From: Candidatus Binataceae bacterium | GTDB taxonomy: Bacteria; Desulfobacterota; Binatia; Binatales; Binataceae | Assembly (NCBI GenBank): GCA_024281015.1 | Contig: JAMXLL010000073.1 | Span: 1-34,045, forward strand | DNA: 34,045 nucleotides | Direction: 5' to 3' | Part shown: positions 15,661-24,102 of the stretch, in pieces | Position numbering within the stretch: the stretch's first letter is position 1 | How the letters are laid out: every line of letters starts with the position of its first letter | Program-made: the position numbers and the translations under genes | Notes under the pieces: generated by a model | What the model was told of the DNA's origin: nothing | The model's database searches: none | The model's input: the letters and a program-made list of their open reading frames with translations, nothing else

Positions 15661-17622
15661 TTATTTCTTACCGCCAGATACTGCGCGGCTATCCCGCTGC
15701 ATAGCGCTGGTTTTGAGTTCGACCAGGCGTGCGTCGAATTCGTCGAAGAGCCGCCGCACTACTGGATCAGCGTAAAGTTTCTGTCGGGGGTCTGACTGAG
15801 GCTGCACCACGGCGGCTGCGGGCGGCGCGAAGGCGTCTCCCTTCGCAGCGCGTTCCAGCGGGGGCTTGACCTCCGGTGCAGCAAGCGGTGCGGGTTGAAC
15901 CGCGCCCTCCGCTGCCGAAGCACCACTATCCTGCGTCTCAGATACGGGCGTAGCGCTCGCGCCATTCGCGGCCATTTCGATCCTTATCCGGCGTCCATAC
16001 AGCTCTGACGCCAAATCTGAGATCACATTGCGGTTGTCAGCCAAATAGCGGACGTAAATATCGCTACGCGGTGTTATCGTCAACAGGTCGCCATCGATCT
16101 TCAGAGAGGCGCCCTGCTCCATAAACCCCGCCAGCGCTGCGCGCCGGCTGCGAATAAAGTCTCTCAGTTCAGGCAGCTCTCCTCCGCCTGTAACCAGCGC
16201 CGGTTCATGGGTCCCCGTAGTCGGTGCCGCAGACCGGCGCGGGGCATCGGCCTTTACATCACCTTCGAACCGAATCCGGCGCATTGGCGCTGACTCAGTT
16301 TCAAGCTGATTGGACGATGGCACTTCTCCCATCGACGGGGAACTCTCCGATGCCGCCTCTTGCCCAGAACGCATTTTGCGGGTGGGGACGGATTGAACCT
16401 CCGGGGATAGAGCGCTGGAGGACCGGCTGCCGCTATCATCGCCGCCAGAGCTGCGGCCCTCGGCCTGAGCGCCGGCAATCGCGCGCATCAGTTCGTCCGC
16501 ATCGAGCACCGGCGCGAGAGTCGCCATTCGGATCATAGTCATTTCGAGCATCAGGTCAGGGTAAGAAGAGCGTGCCAACTGCTCCTGCGCGTCAGCCATC
16601 AGGTGAAACAACCGCATCAGGTCGCGGGCGCTTGCACGGTTCGCGAGACGCTCCAGCTCGGTTGCTTCCTGGTCAGGAATATCCGCCAACAGGGCTTTCG
16701 GACTGTTGGCGGCGGGCAATTTCGCGACAGCGAGATTGCGCACCATTTCCAAGAGGTCCCGTCCGAGCGACTCGAGATTGGCGCCACGTTGGTTGAGCTC
16801 GCGGACAGCACGCAGAGCGGTAGCGGGATCCTTGTCGAGAATAGCTCCCAACATGTCGAAAATACGACTGCGGCTGGCAACACCGAGAATGGCAGCTAAT
16901 TCACTCTCATCGATATGCCCGCCAAGCGAAGCGATCGCAGTTTCCAACATCCGCTCGGCGTCGCGCATGCTGCCACTCGCCTCGCGCGCCAGCAAGGCTA
17001 CGGCGCTGGCGTCGATTTCGACGCCTTCGCGTACGGCCAGCTCGTGCAGCCGCGTGCGAATCACGGCGAAGGGTATCCGCCGGAAGTCATAGCGTTGGAG
17101 CCGCGAGAGAATCGTTTCGGGCATTTTCTGCGGTTCCGTAGTTGCCAGGATAAACTTGACGTGCGCGGGAGGCTCTTCAAGCGTTTTCAGTAGAGCATTG
17201 AAGGCCTGATCGGTGAGCTGGTGGGCTTCATCGATAATGTAGATCTTGAAACGATCGCGAGCCGGCCGGTAGCCAAGATTTTCGATGATGGCGCGCGCGT
17301 CGTCGATTTTGCGGTAAGTTGCGCCGTCGATCTCAACGACATCGAGCGCGCTGCCGGCACGGATCTCCTGGCAGGCCGCGCAATTGCCGCACGGCTCTGC
17401 AGTGGGCCCCTCAACACAGTCCAGGCAGCGCGCCAAAATTCGTGCAGCCGTGGTCTTGCCGACGCCTCGAATCCCGGTAAACAGAAAGGCATGCGCTATC
17501 CGGCCGGTTTTGAGTGCCTGTTCCAGGGTGCGCGTTACGTGTTCCTGCCCGACCAGGTCGTTGAACCTCTCCGGGCGCCATTTGCGCGCCAATACCAGAT
17601 GGGATGAAGAAGGCGCAGCCAT
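15661..17622 (-). CDS. dnaX: DNA polymerase III subunit gamma/tau
   Basis: 653-residue clamp-loader ATPase. Seen: Walker A GIRGVGKTT at residues 50-58, a zinc module with Cys69, Cys78, Cys81 and Cys84, Walker B IIDEAHQLTD around residues 129-138, sensor region ILATTEPQKMPETILSRLQRYDF around 158-180, clamp-loader domain III to about 360, then a low-complexity Ser/Glu/Pro linker (about 400-480) and a C-terminal tau-like domain. The arginine-finger motif usually written SRC is SRL here; the arginine is kept. No A-rich slippery site for programmed frameshifting to a gamma form was noticed. It follows the SRP RNA gene by 105 bases and precedes ybaB by 40. Confidence 0.96.
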   Translation of the reverse strand: MAAPSSSHLVLARKWRPERFNDLVGQEHVTRTLEQALKTGRIAHAFLFTGIRGVGKTTAARILARCLDCVEGPTAEPCGNCAACQEIRAGSALDVVEIDGATYRKIDDARAIIENLGYRPARDRFKIYIIDEAHQLTDQAFNALLKTLEEPPAHVKFILATTEPQKMPETILSRLQRYDFRRIPFAVIRTRLHELAVREGVEIDASAVALLAREASGSMRDAERMLETAIASLGGHIDESELAAILGVASRSRIFDMLGAILDKDPATALRAVRELNQRGANLESLGRDLLEMVRNLAVAKLPAANSPKALLADIPDQEATELERLANRASARDLMRLFHLMADAQEQLARSSYPDLMLEMTMIRMATLAPVLDADELMRAIAGAQAEGRSSGGDDSGSRSSSALSPEVQSVPTRKMRSGQEAASESSPSMGEVPSSNQLETESAPMRRIRFEGDVKADAPRRSAAPTTGTHEPALVTGGGELPELRDFIRSRRAALAGFMEQGASLKIDGDLLTITPRSDIYVRYLADNRNVISDLASELYGRRIRIEMAANGASATPVSETQDSGASAAEGAVQPAPLAAPEVKPPLERAAKGDAFAPPAAAVVQPQSDPRQKLYADPVVRRLFDEFDARLVELKTSAMQRDSRAVSGGKK

Positions 17623-17727
17623 TAGAAGAAGACGATAAACGGCATCGAGGATCTCAAAACGAACGCACCGACGGGCGTCTGCTCCCTTATCGCAATGCTC
17701 ACTGCTCAGCCCTTTGTGTCCTATGAT

Positions 17728-17850
17728 GCCCGCCGAATGATAGCCAGGCGTACCTGCGGCACAGGAAATTGGCCGGTACCGTTGCTTCCTTCCGGACCTG
17801 GCGGGGTTCGCGGCGTTTCCTTGCGCAGGACCCGGCTATCAACGGCGGGC
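17728..17850 (-). ncRNA. ffs: Bacterial small signal recognition particle RNA (4.5S)
   Basis: About 123 nt. The hallmark domain IV stretch CCAGGTCCGGAAGGAAGCAA is present at about 17780-17800 on the minus strand, with its GGAA tetraloop and the asymmetric internal loop bound by Ffh. The long hairpin closes well: 5' GCCCGCCG and 3' CGGCGGGC form the outer end, TGATAGCC/GGCTATCA the next section, CCTGCG/CGCAGG and AGGAAA/TTTCCT the middle. Ends are set from this pairing and could shift a few bases. With Ffh it targets nascent membrane proteins to FtsY. It lies directly upstream of dnaX, a common bacterial arrangement. Confidence 0.93.
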
Positions 17851-17880
17851 AATGTGGATCGATTTGTCAGCGCTCCAGGC

Positions 17881-17908
17881 TATATATCTTTGCCGGTGAA
17901 GCACCAAG
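17881..17908 (-). promoter_or_regulatory. Candidate promoter of the SRP RNA gene
   Basis: On the minus strand a TATATA -10 box lies 16 bases after CTTGGT. Transcription would begin near 17874, leaving a leader of about 24 bases before the structured RNA, a length fitting 5' processing by RNase P as in Escherichia coli 4.5S RNA. Confidence 0.35.
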
Positions 17909-18067
17909 CCGCTCGGCATAAATTAACATATCCCCGCCGCATCGTGCTTAGAGATGTACACCAGCTACTCGGAATTATTCTAATCTTTCCGCTCGAGCAG
18001 AGCGACCGTGTCTTTCAAGCCCGACTCTGATAGTGGCGTGAGCAAACTCCGGTTGGTATCAATAAGA

Positions 18068-18934
18068 ATGGAAAGCGACCTCCGAATCGGTCTCATCCAG
18101 ATGGCTTGCGAGCGCGAGCCCACCCGTAACCTGGAGAAAGCAGGTGCTCGAATTGAGCAGGCGGCGGCTGACGGGGCGCAAATCGTCTGTCTGCAGGAAC
18201 TTTACCGCTCGTGGTATCCCTGCCAATCTGAGGATAACAGCCAATTCGATCTAGCGGAGACAATTCCAGGTCCAACCAGCGAAGCGCTGGGTAAGATCGC
18301 TGCAGCGCGCAAGATAACGATCATTGCTCCTATCTTCGAGCATCGGGCGCCGGGCATTTATCACAATTCTGCGTTAGTGCTGGATGCATCGGGCGATGTA
18401 ACGGGCCATTACCGCAAGATGCACATTCCGGACGATCCCGGTTACTACGAGAAGTTCTACTTCACCCCGGGCGACCGCGATTTTACCAGCCATCGCGCCG
18501 GGTCAGCCCAGGCAGGGGTGCTGATCTGCTGGGATCAGTGGTTTCCCGAGGCGGCACGGCTGACTGCAATGGCTGGCGCCCAGGTGCTCTTCTATCCTAC
18601 CGCGATAGGATGGACGACTGAGATGTCCGCTCATACCCGCAAGCAAACTCACGACGGATGGGAAACGATCCAGCGTTCACACGCAATTGCCAATGGCGTT
18701 TTCGTCGCGGCCGTTAACCGCGTCGGTACAGAGGGCGAGATCGAATTCTGGGGCGGCTCATTCGTGTGCGATCCGTTTGGCCAAGTGATAGCGCGGGCGA
18801 GCCATGCAAAGGAAGAAACGCTGCTCGTTGATTGTGACCTGGCGCGAATTGAGCACACCCGGCGCAACTGGCCTTTTCTGCGCGATCGCCGCATCGATGC
18901 ATACGCTGATATGACCCGTCGCTTTCGGACCTAA
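18068..18934 (+). CDS. aguB: N-carbamoylputrescine amidohydrolase
   Basis: 288-residue nitrilase-superfamily enzyme that hydrolyses N-carbamoylputrescine to putrescine, carbon dioxide and ammonia. The catalytic triad is Glu44 (CLQELYRSWYPCQ), Lys117 (HYRKMHIPDDPGYYEKFYF) and Cys154 (LICWDQWFPEAAR); these blocks are diagnostic for AguB. A GTG at 18008 would add 20 unrelated residues; the ATG at 18068 starts where the family starts and is chosen, although only a weak Shine-Dalgarno is seen. aguA follows after 5 bases on the same strand, so the two steps from agmatine to putrescine are made together. Confidence 0.94.
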   Translation: MESDLRIGLIQMACEREPTRNLEKAGARIEQAAADGAQIVCLQELYRSWYPCQSEDNSQFDLAETIPGPTSEALGKIAAARKITIIAPIFEHRAPGIYHNSALVLDASGDVTGHYRKMHIPDDPGYYEKFYFTPGDRDFTSHRAGSAQAGVLICWDQWFPEAARLTAMAGAQVLFYPTAIGWTTEMSAHTRKQTHDGWETIQRSHAIANGVFVAAVNRVGTEGEIEFWGGSFVCDPFGQVIARASHAKEETLLVDCDLARIEHTRRNWPFLRDRRIDAYADMTRRFRT

Positions 18935-18939
18935 GCGGG

Positions 18940-20016
18940 ATGCTAATGCGCATTCCCCAGTTATCCGATTACCGCATGCCCGCAGAATGGGCACCGCACC
19001 TCGCGACATATCTGGTTTGGCCCCACAACCTTGACACCTGGCCGGGCAAATTCGATCCAGTGCCGCCAATTTTTGCGCAAATCGCGGCGACCCTTGCGCA
19101 TTTCGAGCCGGTCCGGATCCTGGTCCGCGATACACTTGTGATTCAGGATGTGATGGCCATGATCAGGGCATGCGGCGGGGTGGGTGGCGAACCGCTCAGG
19201 ACCGATCGGATCGAGTTGCTGCCGATCGTCACTAATGATTCATGGATTCGCGATTATGGTCCAATTTTTCTCAATCGTATCGCTCCGGGCAACGACGGTC
19301 CGAGGCAGATAGCAGTAGATTGGCGATTCAACTGTTGGGGCGGCAAATACGGAGCGTGTAACCTGGACGACGCGGTGCCGCGCCGGCTCGCCGAACACTA
19401 TGGGTACGAAGCGGTTGATGCAGATATGGTGTTGGAAGGCGGTTCCATCGACGTCAACGGTGCCGGTACCTTGCTTACAACCGAGTCCTGCCTGCTGAAC
19501 CAAAATCGAAATCCATCAATGGGTCGCGGCGATATTGAACTAAAGCTCCGCAGTTTTCTGGGCGTTGAACAAGTGTTGTGGCTCGGCGAAGGCATTGCCG
19601 GCGACGATACCGACGGCCATGTAGACGACGTTGCGCGCTTCACTGGCGTCAACACGATCGCCGCCGTGATCGAGCAAGATCCGGCCGACGTTAATTACGC
19701 ACCGCTGCAAGACAACCTGGCGCGGCTGCACGCGATGCGCAATCGTGATGGCAACCCGTTCAGAATTGTGACCCTGCCGATGCCGTCACCATTGCATACA
19801 AACCAGGTGCGCCTGCCGGCCTCATACGCAAATTTCTATATCACCAACGGCGCCGTCCTGATGCCCTCCTTCGGATGCGCCGCCGATGAGGTGGCACAGG
19901 CTACTCTGGCACATCTATTCCCCGATCGCTGTGTAATCGCGATTCCGTCGGCAGATTTAGTCTGGGGTCTCGGCGCGATCCACTGCCTGACTCAGCAACA
20001 CCCGTTACCCGCTTAG
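18940..20016 (+). CDS. aguA: Agmatine deiminase
   Basis: 358 residues, family length. It converts agmatine to N-carbamoylputrescine and ammonia. Guanidine-modifying enzyme landmarks are visible: NDSWIRDYGPIF at 99-110, LEGGSIDVNGAGTLLTTESCLLNQNRNP split over 165-192, GDDTDGHVDD with catalytic His227, and GLGAIHCLTQQHP with the nucleophile Cys349. Two ATGs (18940 and 18946) are close; the first is kept. It ends in TAG. Together with aguB it forms a two-gene polyamine operon; an arginine decarboxylase to supply agmatine must be elsewhere. Confidence 0.95.
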   Translation: MLMRIPQLSDYRMPAEWAPHLATYLVWPHNLDTWPGKFDPVPPIFAQIAATLAHFEPVRILVRDTLVIQDVMAMIRACGGVGGEPLRTDRIELLPIVTNDSWIRDYGPIFLNRIAPGNDGPRQIAVDWRFNCWGGKYGACNLDDAVPRRLAEHYGYEAVDADMVLEGGSIDVNGAGTLLTTESCLLNQNRNPSMGRGDIELKLRSFLGVEQVLWLGEGIAGDDTDGHVDDVARFTGVNTIAAVIEQDPADVNYAPLQDNLARLHAMRNRDGNPFRIVTLPMPSPLHTNQVRLPASYANFYITNGAVLMPSFGCAADEVAQATLAHLFPDRCVIAIPSADLVWGLGAIHCLTQQHPLPA

Positions 20017-20028
20017 CCGACATATGAG

Positions 20029-20089
20029 CGCCGCCGCGGCGGCGTGGCCTGCGAGCCTCAGTATTGCGGGTCCGCCAGGACCAGGCTCG
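20029..20089. terminator. Candidate bidirectional terminator between convergent genes
   Basis: A 16-base perfect palindrome CGCCGCCGCGGCGGCG (20029-20044) is followed by a hairpin with outer arms CGAGCCT/AGGCTCG (20052-20058 and 20083-20089) and inner arms GGTCC/GGACC. It lies between aguA and the convergent LLM oxidoreductase gene. There is no long uridine tract on either strand. Confidence 0.4.
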
Positions 20090-20155
20090 AAAATCACTCT
20101 GGATCGCGGTCTGGCACTGACCTATTCGACAGTACCAGACCGATGTTTCGCGCGG

Positions 20156-21280
20156 CTACTTGGATGCGCCGATTTGCGCGCCGGCCTGCTCCGCCGGAAG
20201 CTTGAACGCCGGGTCGTTGTGCAGGACCGGCAGCACCTTCTCAGCGAACAGCTTGTAGCTCCGTTCCAGTTTTGGATACGGCAGCCCTCCAAAGGCAAAA
20301 GTGCCAATCACATGCTCCAGAGGAACGGTTTCGTGTACGTAACGCAGCTTCTCCAGGACCTGTGCGGGAGTGCCCTCGGCATGCAGGCTGCGATAGAACT
20401 CGACCGCCTTCGCTTTAGCTTCAACATCAGCCTGGAGCTTGGAATAGGTCTTAGCCATTTTGGCGTAGAACTCGTAACCCTTTACTCCTTTGAGATGGCC
20501 GTCGGAGAAGTGGTAGTGGCGATCTATCGAGTCCCACATCGCCTCCATATGGACGCTGGCCAAGTCGTGGGCCTCGCTAGTGTCGTCGGCTACCAGCACG
20601 TTAAGCAGTCCGATGGGAGCCCGGGGGCGGAAATTATTCGCCAGGGAGGTTTCGACGTAACGACGGTAATCGGCGGCAGTATCTTCCCAACTGCGCTGTG
20701 CAATGATCAGAACGCCAAATCCCATTTTGGCGAAGATTTCGGCGGACTCGGGGCTGACCGCCGATGCGTAAAAGCGCGTCTCCGGGTGGGATATCGGCCG
20801 AGGTCGGATCTGGATATCAGGAATCTTGTAGTACTTGCCGTCGAAGGAGAAGCTCTCCTGGGTTAGTCCCTTGCGGATGATGAGCGCACTTTCGATAAAG
20901 CGGTCGCGTGCTTCCTCCATGTTAACTCGGAAGCCATTGTATTCGACGGTTGCGGCGCCGCGGCCAAAACCAAAAATTGTGCGTCCGCCGGACAGCAGAT
21001 CGAGTAGCGCGATATTTTCGGCAATTTCTACTGGATCGTGCCAGGGCAGCACGATCACTGCGGTGCCGAGCTGAACCCGCTTGGTACGGCCGGCGACGTA
21101 GGACAGTAGCTGCGTCGGATTGGGCGACATCACGTAGCCAGTGAAATGATGATCGAGGGCCCAGACGGAATCGAAGCCCAAACCCTCAGCCATCTCCATT
21201 AGCGACAACTCGTCCTGATAGGTTTCCTGGTCCGGCTTGCCGCCAAAACTGGTCAATTGCAGCGTCATTCCAACCTTCAT
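20156..21280 (-). CDS. LLM class flavin-dependent oxidoreductase
   Basis: 374-residue luciferase-like TIM-barrel protein. Seen: GFDSVWALDHHF near residues 35-46, TKRVQLGTAVIVLPWHDPVEIAENIALLDLLSGGR split across 67-101 and typical of the family, then GFGRGAA, and the late ASAVSPESAEIFAKMGFG. Such enzymes use FMN or F420 to oxidise or monooxygenate substrates; which cofactor applies cannot be read here. An ATG at 21286 has AAGGAG abutting it, whereas the ATG at 21280 lies 6 bases after the same site, so 21280 is chosen. It is separate from the aldo/keto reductase gene by about 165 bases and ends in TAG. A related gene lies at the right edge of the window. Confidence 0.88.
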   Translation of the reverse strand: MKVGMTLQLTSFGGKPDQETYQDELSLMEMAEGLGFDSVWALDHHFTGYVMSPNPTQLLSYVAGRTKRVQLGTAVIVLPWHDPVEIAENIALLDLLSGGRTIFGFGRGAATVEYNGFRVNMEEARDRFIESALIIRKGLTQESFSFDGKYYKIPDIQIRPRPISHPETRFYASAVSPESAEIFAKMGFGVLIIAQRSWEDTAADYRRYVETSLANNFRPRAPIGLLNVLVADDTSEAHDLASVHMEAMWDSIDRHYHFSDGHLKGVKGYEFYAKMAKTYSKLQADVEAKAKAVEFYRSLHAEGTPAQVLEKLRYVHETVPLEHVIGTFAFGGLPYPKLERSYKLFAEKVLPVLHNDPAFKLPAEQAGAQIGASK

Positions 21281-21445
21281 GTGCATCTCCTTGGCGGATT
21301 CGAATTAGTAGGCGGCCTGTGCTCGATGGCTGCTGTCCCATAAATCCGCTTTGCCGGGGCGACTATACCATCGAAGCGGCGCGTCGGTTCATATAGAGGC
21401 CATACGCGAGTGCAGCCCTGGTTTGCAAGCTTCCCGACATTTGCC

Positions 21446-22258
21446 TCAAAGGGACTGGAAGGCGCGGTTCAACAACTCGTATTGCTCCTTGGTCAGACGC
21501 CATCCGGACGCGCCGCAGTTTTCGGCGACTCGCCCCGCACTGTTGGATTTGGGAATGGTTATCACCGACGGCCTCCAGATACACCAGTTCAGGGCAACCT
21601 GCGCCATCGTTTTTGATGTCTGGGCCGCGACAAATTCCAGGGCCTGCTGACCCTGCGGATTCCGTGGATATTGCGAATGGCGCGCGAGTCTGCCGTCATC
21701 TAGCGGCGTGTAGGCGATTATCGTAATCCCATTGGCTTCACAATACGGGATGAGTTGTGCCTCAATCTCGCGCCGGTTGAGATTGTAGAGGACCTGGTTG
21801 GAAACAATCGGATGATGGGTCATCGCCAGCCGAGCCTGGTGCAATTCCTCGACTGAGAAGTTGCTGACGCCCAGGTATCTCACCATCCCGCGGTCAACCA
21901 GCGTCTCCATCGCGCGCATGGTTTCCTGGATTGGGACGAAGTTGCCGGGCCAATGGATTTGGTAGAGATCGATGTAATTTGTGCGCAACCGCTGCAAACT
22001 CGCTTCGGCGGCATGCATTACTTCGTCATACCTGAGATGTTGGCCGGAGACCTTGGTGGCGATAAAGAGTCGCTCGCGCATACCGCTGACCGCCTGACCG
22101 ACCACATCTTCGGTGCCATAAACTTCGGCGGTGTCGATAAGCGAGGCCCCCATCGCGATTCCCGCGCGCAGCGGCTCGACACCTCCGCTGTACCGCCAAA
22201 CCCCAATACCGATTTCAGGTACTCTCACCCCGGTTCTGCCTAATTCTTTGAGTTCCAT
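21446..22258 (-). CDS. Aldo/keto reductase
   Basis: 270-residue NADPH-type (beta/alpha)8 reductase. The catalytic tetrad is complete: Asp42 and Tyr47 in IDTAEVYG, Lys69 in IATKVSG, and His102 in YQIHWPG. YLGVSNFSVEEL and VITIPKSNSAGRV (cofactor phosphate site) also fit. The frame could extend to a GTG at 22321, but the ATG at 22258 begins the conserved region. Substrate unknown; it would reduce an aldehyde or ketone. Upstream on the same strand lies a decayed GNAT gene. A second aldo/keto reductase of a different subgroup is at 32693. Confidence 0.88.
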   Translation of the reverse strand: MELKELGRTGVRVPEIGIGVWRYSGGVEPLRAGIAMGASLIDTAEVYGTEDVVGQAVSGMRERLFIATKVSGQHLRYDEVMHAAEASLQRLRTNYIDLYQIHWPGNFVPIQETMRAMETLVDRGMVRYLGVSNFSVEELHQARLAMTHHPIVSNQVLYNLNRREIEAQLIPYCEANGITIIAYTPLDDGRLARHSQYPRNPQGQQALEFVAAQTSKTMAQVALNWCIWRPSVITIPKSNSAGRVAENCGASGWRLTKEQYELLNRAFQSL

Positions 22259-22336
22259 CAGTAAATCCGTAGTGTCGTTGGCAAGTTGAATTCCTTTTAA
22301 AGTGTTGCGCGTCTTGAGCACCCTTTGAAGGATAAT

Positions 22337-22652
22337 CTAATAGAGCACTGAGGGCAGGTAAGCGCCCGCCGGCTCGTTGTAGAGGCCGGTCGTCATCAGA
22401 GTCATTTGATGCACCAGGCGTAATAGCTCGCCGTTGCGGGTCGGCACGAGAAGACCGCCTCCGTCAATTTCCGTGGCCGCCGCGGGTGATAACTGTGATC
22501 GCAATTTCGACCGATGGAAAATCCCACGGGAAATTGTGCTGACTGGAAATGGACTTGAAAGCCTCGAAGTCGATAACTCCGCAGGCGGCAGCGTCCTCAA
22601 CGCTTCCTTGTCTTACTACGAGATTCACGGGCAAACGCCGTTTAAGCCCCAA
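22337..22652 (-). pseudogene. GNAT N-acetyltransferase remnant with internal deletion and frameshift
   Basis: Two pieces in different frames of the minus strand together resemble the ends of one GNAT family protein. The first (from a GTG near 22628) reads VRQGSVEDAAACGVIDFEAF, then KSISSQHNFPWDFPSVEIA, the usual N-terminal opening. The second, overlapping the stop of the first, reads VPTRNGELLRLVHQMTLMTT and ends GLYNEPAGAYLPSVLY with TAG, the usual C-terminus. The whole acetyl-CoA-binding core between them, which should be well over 100 residues, is missing. The product cannot be active. Family recognition rests on memory of related sequences. Confidence 0.6.
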
Positions 22653-22785
22653 TTAAGTGTCGTTTTATACCATAATGGAAGCGGCACTGGATTCTCATAG
22701 TCGGCCAGAACTGTTGTCGTTTGCCACCCTGATTGTGATAAACGATATTAGGTAGCCTTCACTCGAACTCAGGAGGGACTCAACC

Positions 22786-23958
22786 ATGGCAGAACTGCAG
22801 GTGATTTCCGCAGACTCCCATATGATGGAGCCGGCGGACTTATGGCAGACCCGTCTCGACCACAAATTTCGCGACCACGCCCCGAAAGTCGTTCAGAACG
22901 AGCGGGGCTCCGGTTACCTGTTCGTTGCCCCCGGCGTTCGGCCGTTTCCTGTGGCCGGCGGCTTCGGCATCGGCAAGAGCGGCGAGGAACTTAAACAACA
23001 TCTGCAAAAGGGCTACGAAGCGGCACGGCCCAGCGGATGGGACCCCGCTGAACGGCTGAAAGACCAGGATGTCGACGGCGTCAAGGCCGAGGTGATTTAC
23101 ACCACGCTGGGGATGCCCCTGTTCGGACTCGATGATGACGAGCTGCGCCGCGCATGCTTCGGCGTTTACAACGATTGGGTGGCCGAATTCGGCTCATACT
23201 GCCCAGCGCGACTCCATCCTATTGCGCTTATCTCGCTCGACGATATTCCGCTCGCGGTCAAAGAATTGGAACGCTGCGCCAAAATGGGCCTTAAGGGCGC
23301 AATGATCTGGGGCGTGCCGCCCGACGACAAGCCTTATTACAATGAATTGTATGATCCGTTCTGGGCAGCGGCTCAAGAATTGAAAATGCCGCTCTCGCTG
23401 CACGTCATCACGCAGCGCAATCAGAAGAGCCGCCGGGATAGGGAAAAGTCCCAGGGCGATGACAAACCGCGCGAGGACAAGGGACCGATCGTGTTCGGCG
23501 GGGTGAAGATGCTGATTGGCACGATGCAGCCCATATACGAAGTGCAACGAACCCTTTCCGGTTTCATTTTCGGCAAAGTGTTCGAGCGCTTCCCCGGGTT
23601 GCGCATCGTCTCGGCGGAAAATGACACCGGTTGGATTGCTCATTTCATGTACCGGATGGACCACTTCTACGGTAAATTCGGCACCATGCGCGAGGAGACC
23701 AAGCTGCAGATGCTGCCCTCTGAGTACGTACGGCGCAATATCTGGGCGACTTTCCAGGATGACGCTATCGGCCCGATGACATACAGGTTTTTTGGCGAGA
23801 ACAATTACATGTGGGCGTCGGATTTTCCGCACACCGACTCGACCTGGCCCAACTCGCTGAAAGTAATCAGGCAGGATTTCGAGGGCGTACCCGCGGACGT
23901 GACCCGCAAAATTGTGTTCGACAATGCGGCCGCGCTCTACAACATTCAGCTCAATTGA
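22786..23958 (+). CDS. Amidohydrolase family protein (amidohydrolase-2/ACMSD-like), copy 1
   Basis: 390-residue metal-dependent hydrolase or decarboxylase of the amidohydrolase-2 superfamily. The N-terminus SADSHMMEPADLW carries the first metal-binding His and Glu. LSLHVIT gives a further ligand at about residue 206, and WASDFPHTDSTWPNS the conserved Asp near residue 345. ENDTGW sits where many relatives have a histidine loop. An excellent ribosome site (AGGAGG) precedes the ATG. Compared with the next gene it carries a longer charged insertion after LSLHVIT, rich in Lys, Arg and Asp (about residues 212-240). The substrate is unknown; relatives act on aromatic carboxylates. It begins a plus-strand cluster with its paralog and a D-aminoacylase-like gene. 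Confidence 0.88.
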   Translation: MAELQVISADSHMMEPADLWQTRLDHKFRDHAPKVVQNERGSGYLFVAPGVRPFPVAGGFGIGKSGEELKQHLQKGYEAARPSGWDPAERLKDQDVDGVKAEVIYTTLGMPLFGLDDDELRRACFGVYNDWVAEFGSYCPARLHPIALISLDDIPLAVKELERCAKMGLKGAMIWGVPPDDKPYYNELYDPFWAAAQELKMPLSLHVITQRNQKSRRDREKSQGDDKPREDKGPIVFGGVKMLIGTMQPIYEVQRTLSGFIFGKVFERFPGLRIVSAENDTGWIAHFMYRMDHFYGKFGTMREETKLQMLPSEYVRRNIWATFQDDAIGPMTYRFFGENNYMWASDFPHTDSTWPNSLKVIRQDFEGVPADVTRKIVFDNAAALYNIQLN

Positions 23959-24102
23959 GCGTGAGCAACGCGAACGGTCATCCTTTAGCGAGTCTGCGAG
24001 TGACGGCTCTCGTTCAAGAACAAGCGCCAAAGCTGCATTAACCGATGCCAAGTCGGGATACTGTTATCGAGACATATCCCAGACGCAGGAGGAATTATTT
24101 CG

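Noticed and set aside
16300-16500. Programmed frameshift site in dnaX for a short gamma form
   Set aside because: No A-rich slippery heptamer with a following hairpin was found in the linker region.
20024-20866. 280-codon plus-strand open frame
   Set aside because: It lies antisense to the LLM oxidoreductase gene, which has full family motifs and a good ribosome site; the plus frame has no domain.
23194-24051. 285-codon minus-strand open frame
   Set aside because: Antisense to the first amidohydrolase copy; GC-rich third positions create long opposite frames.
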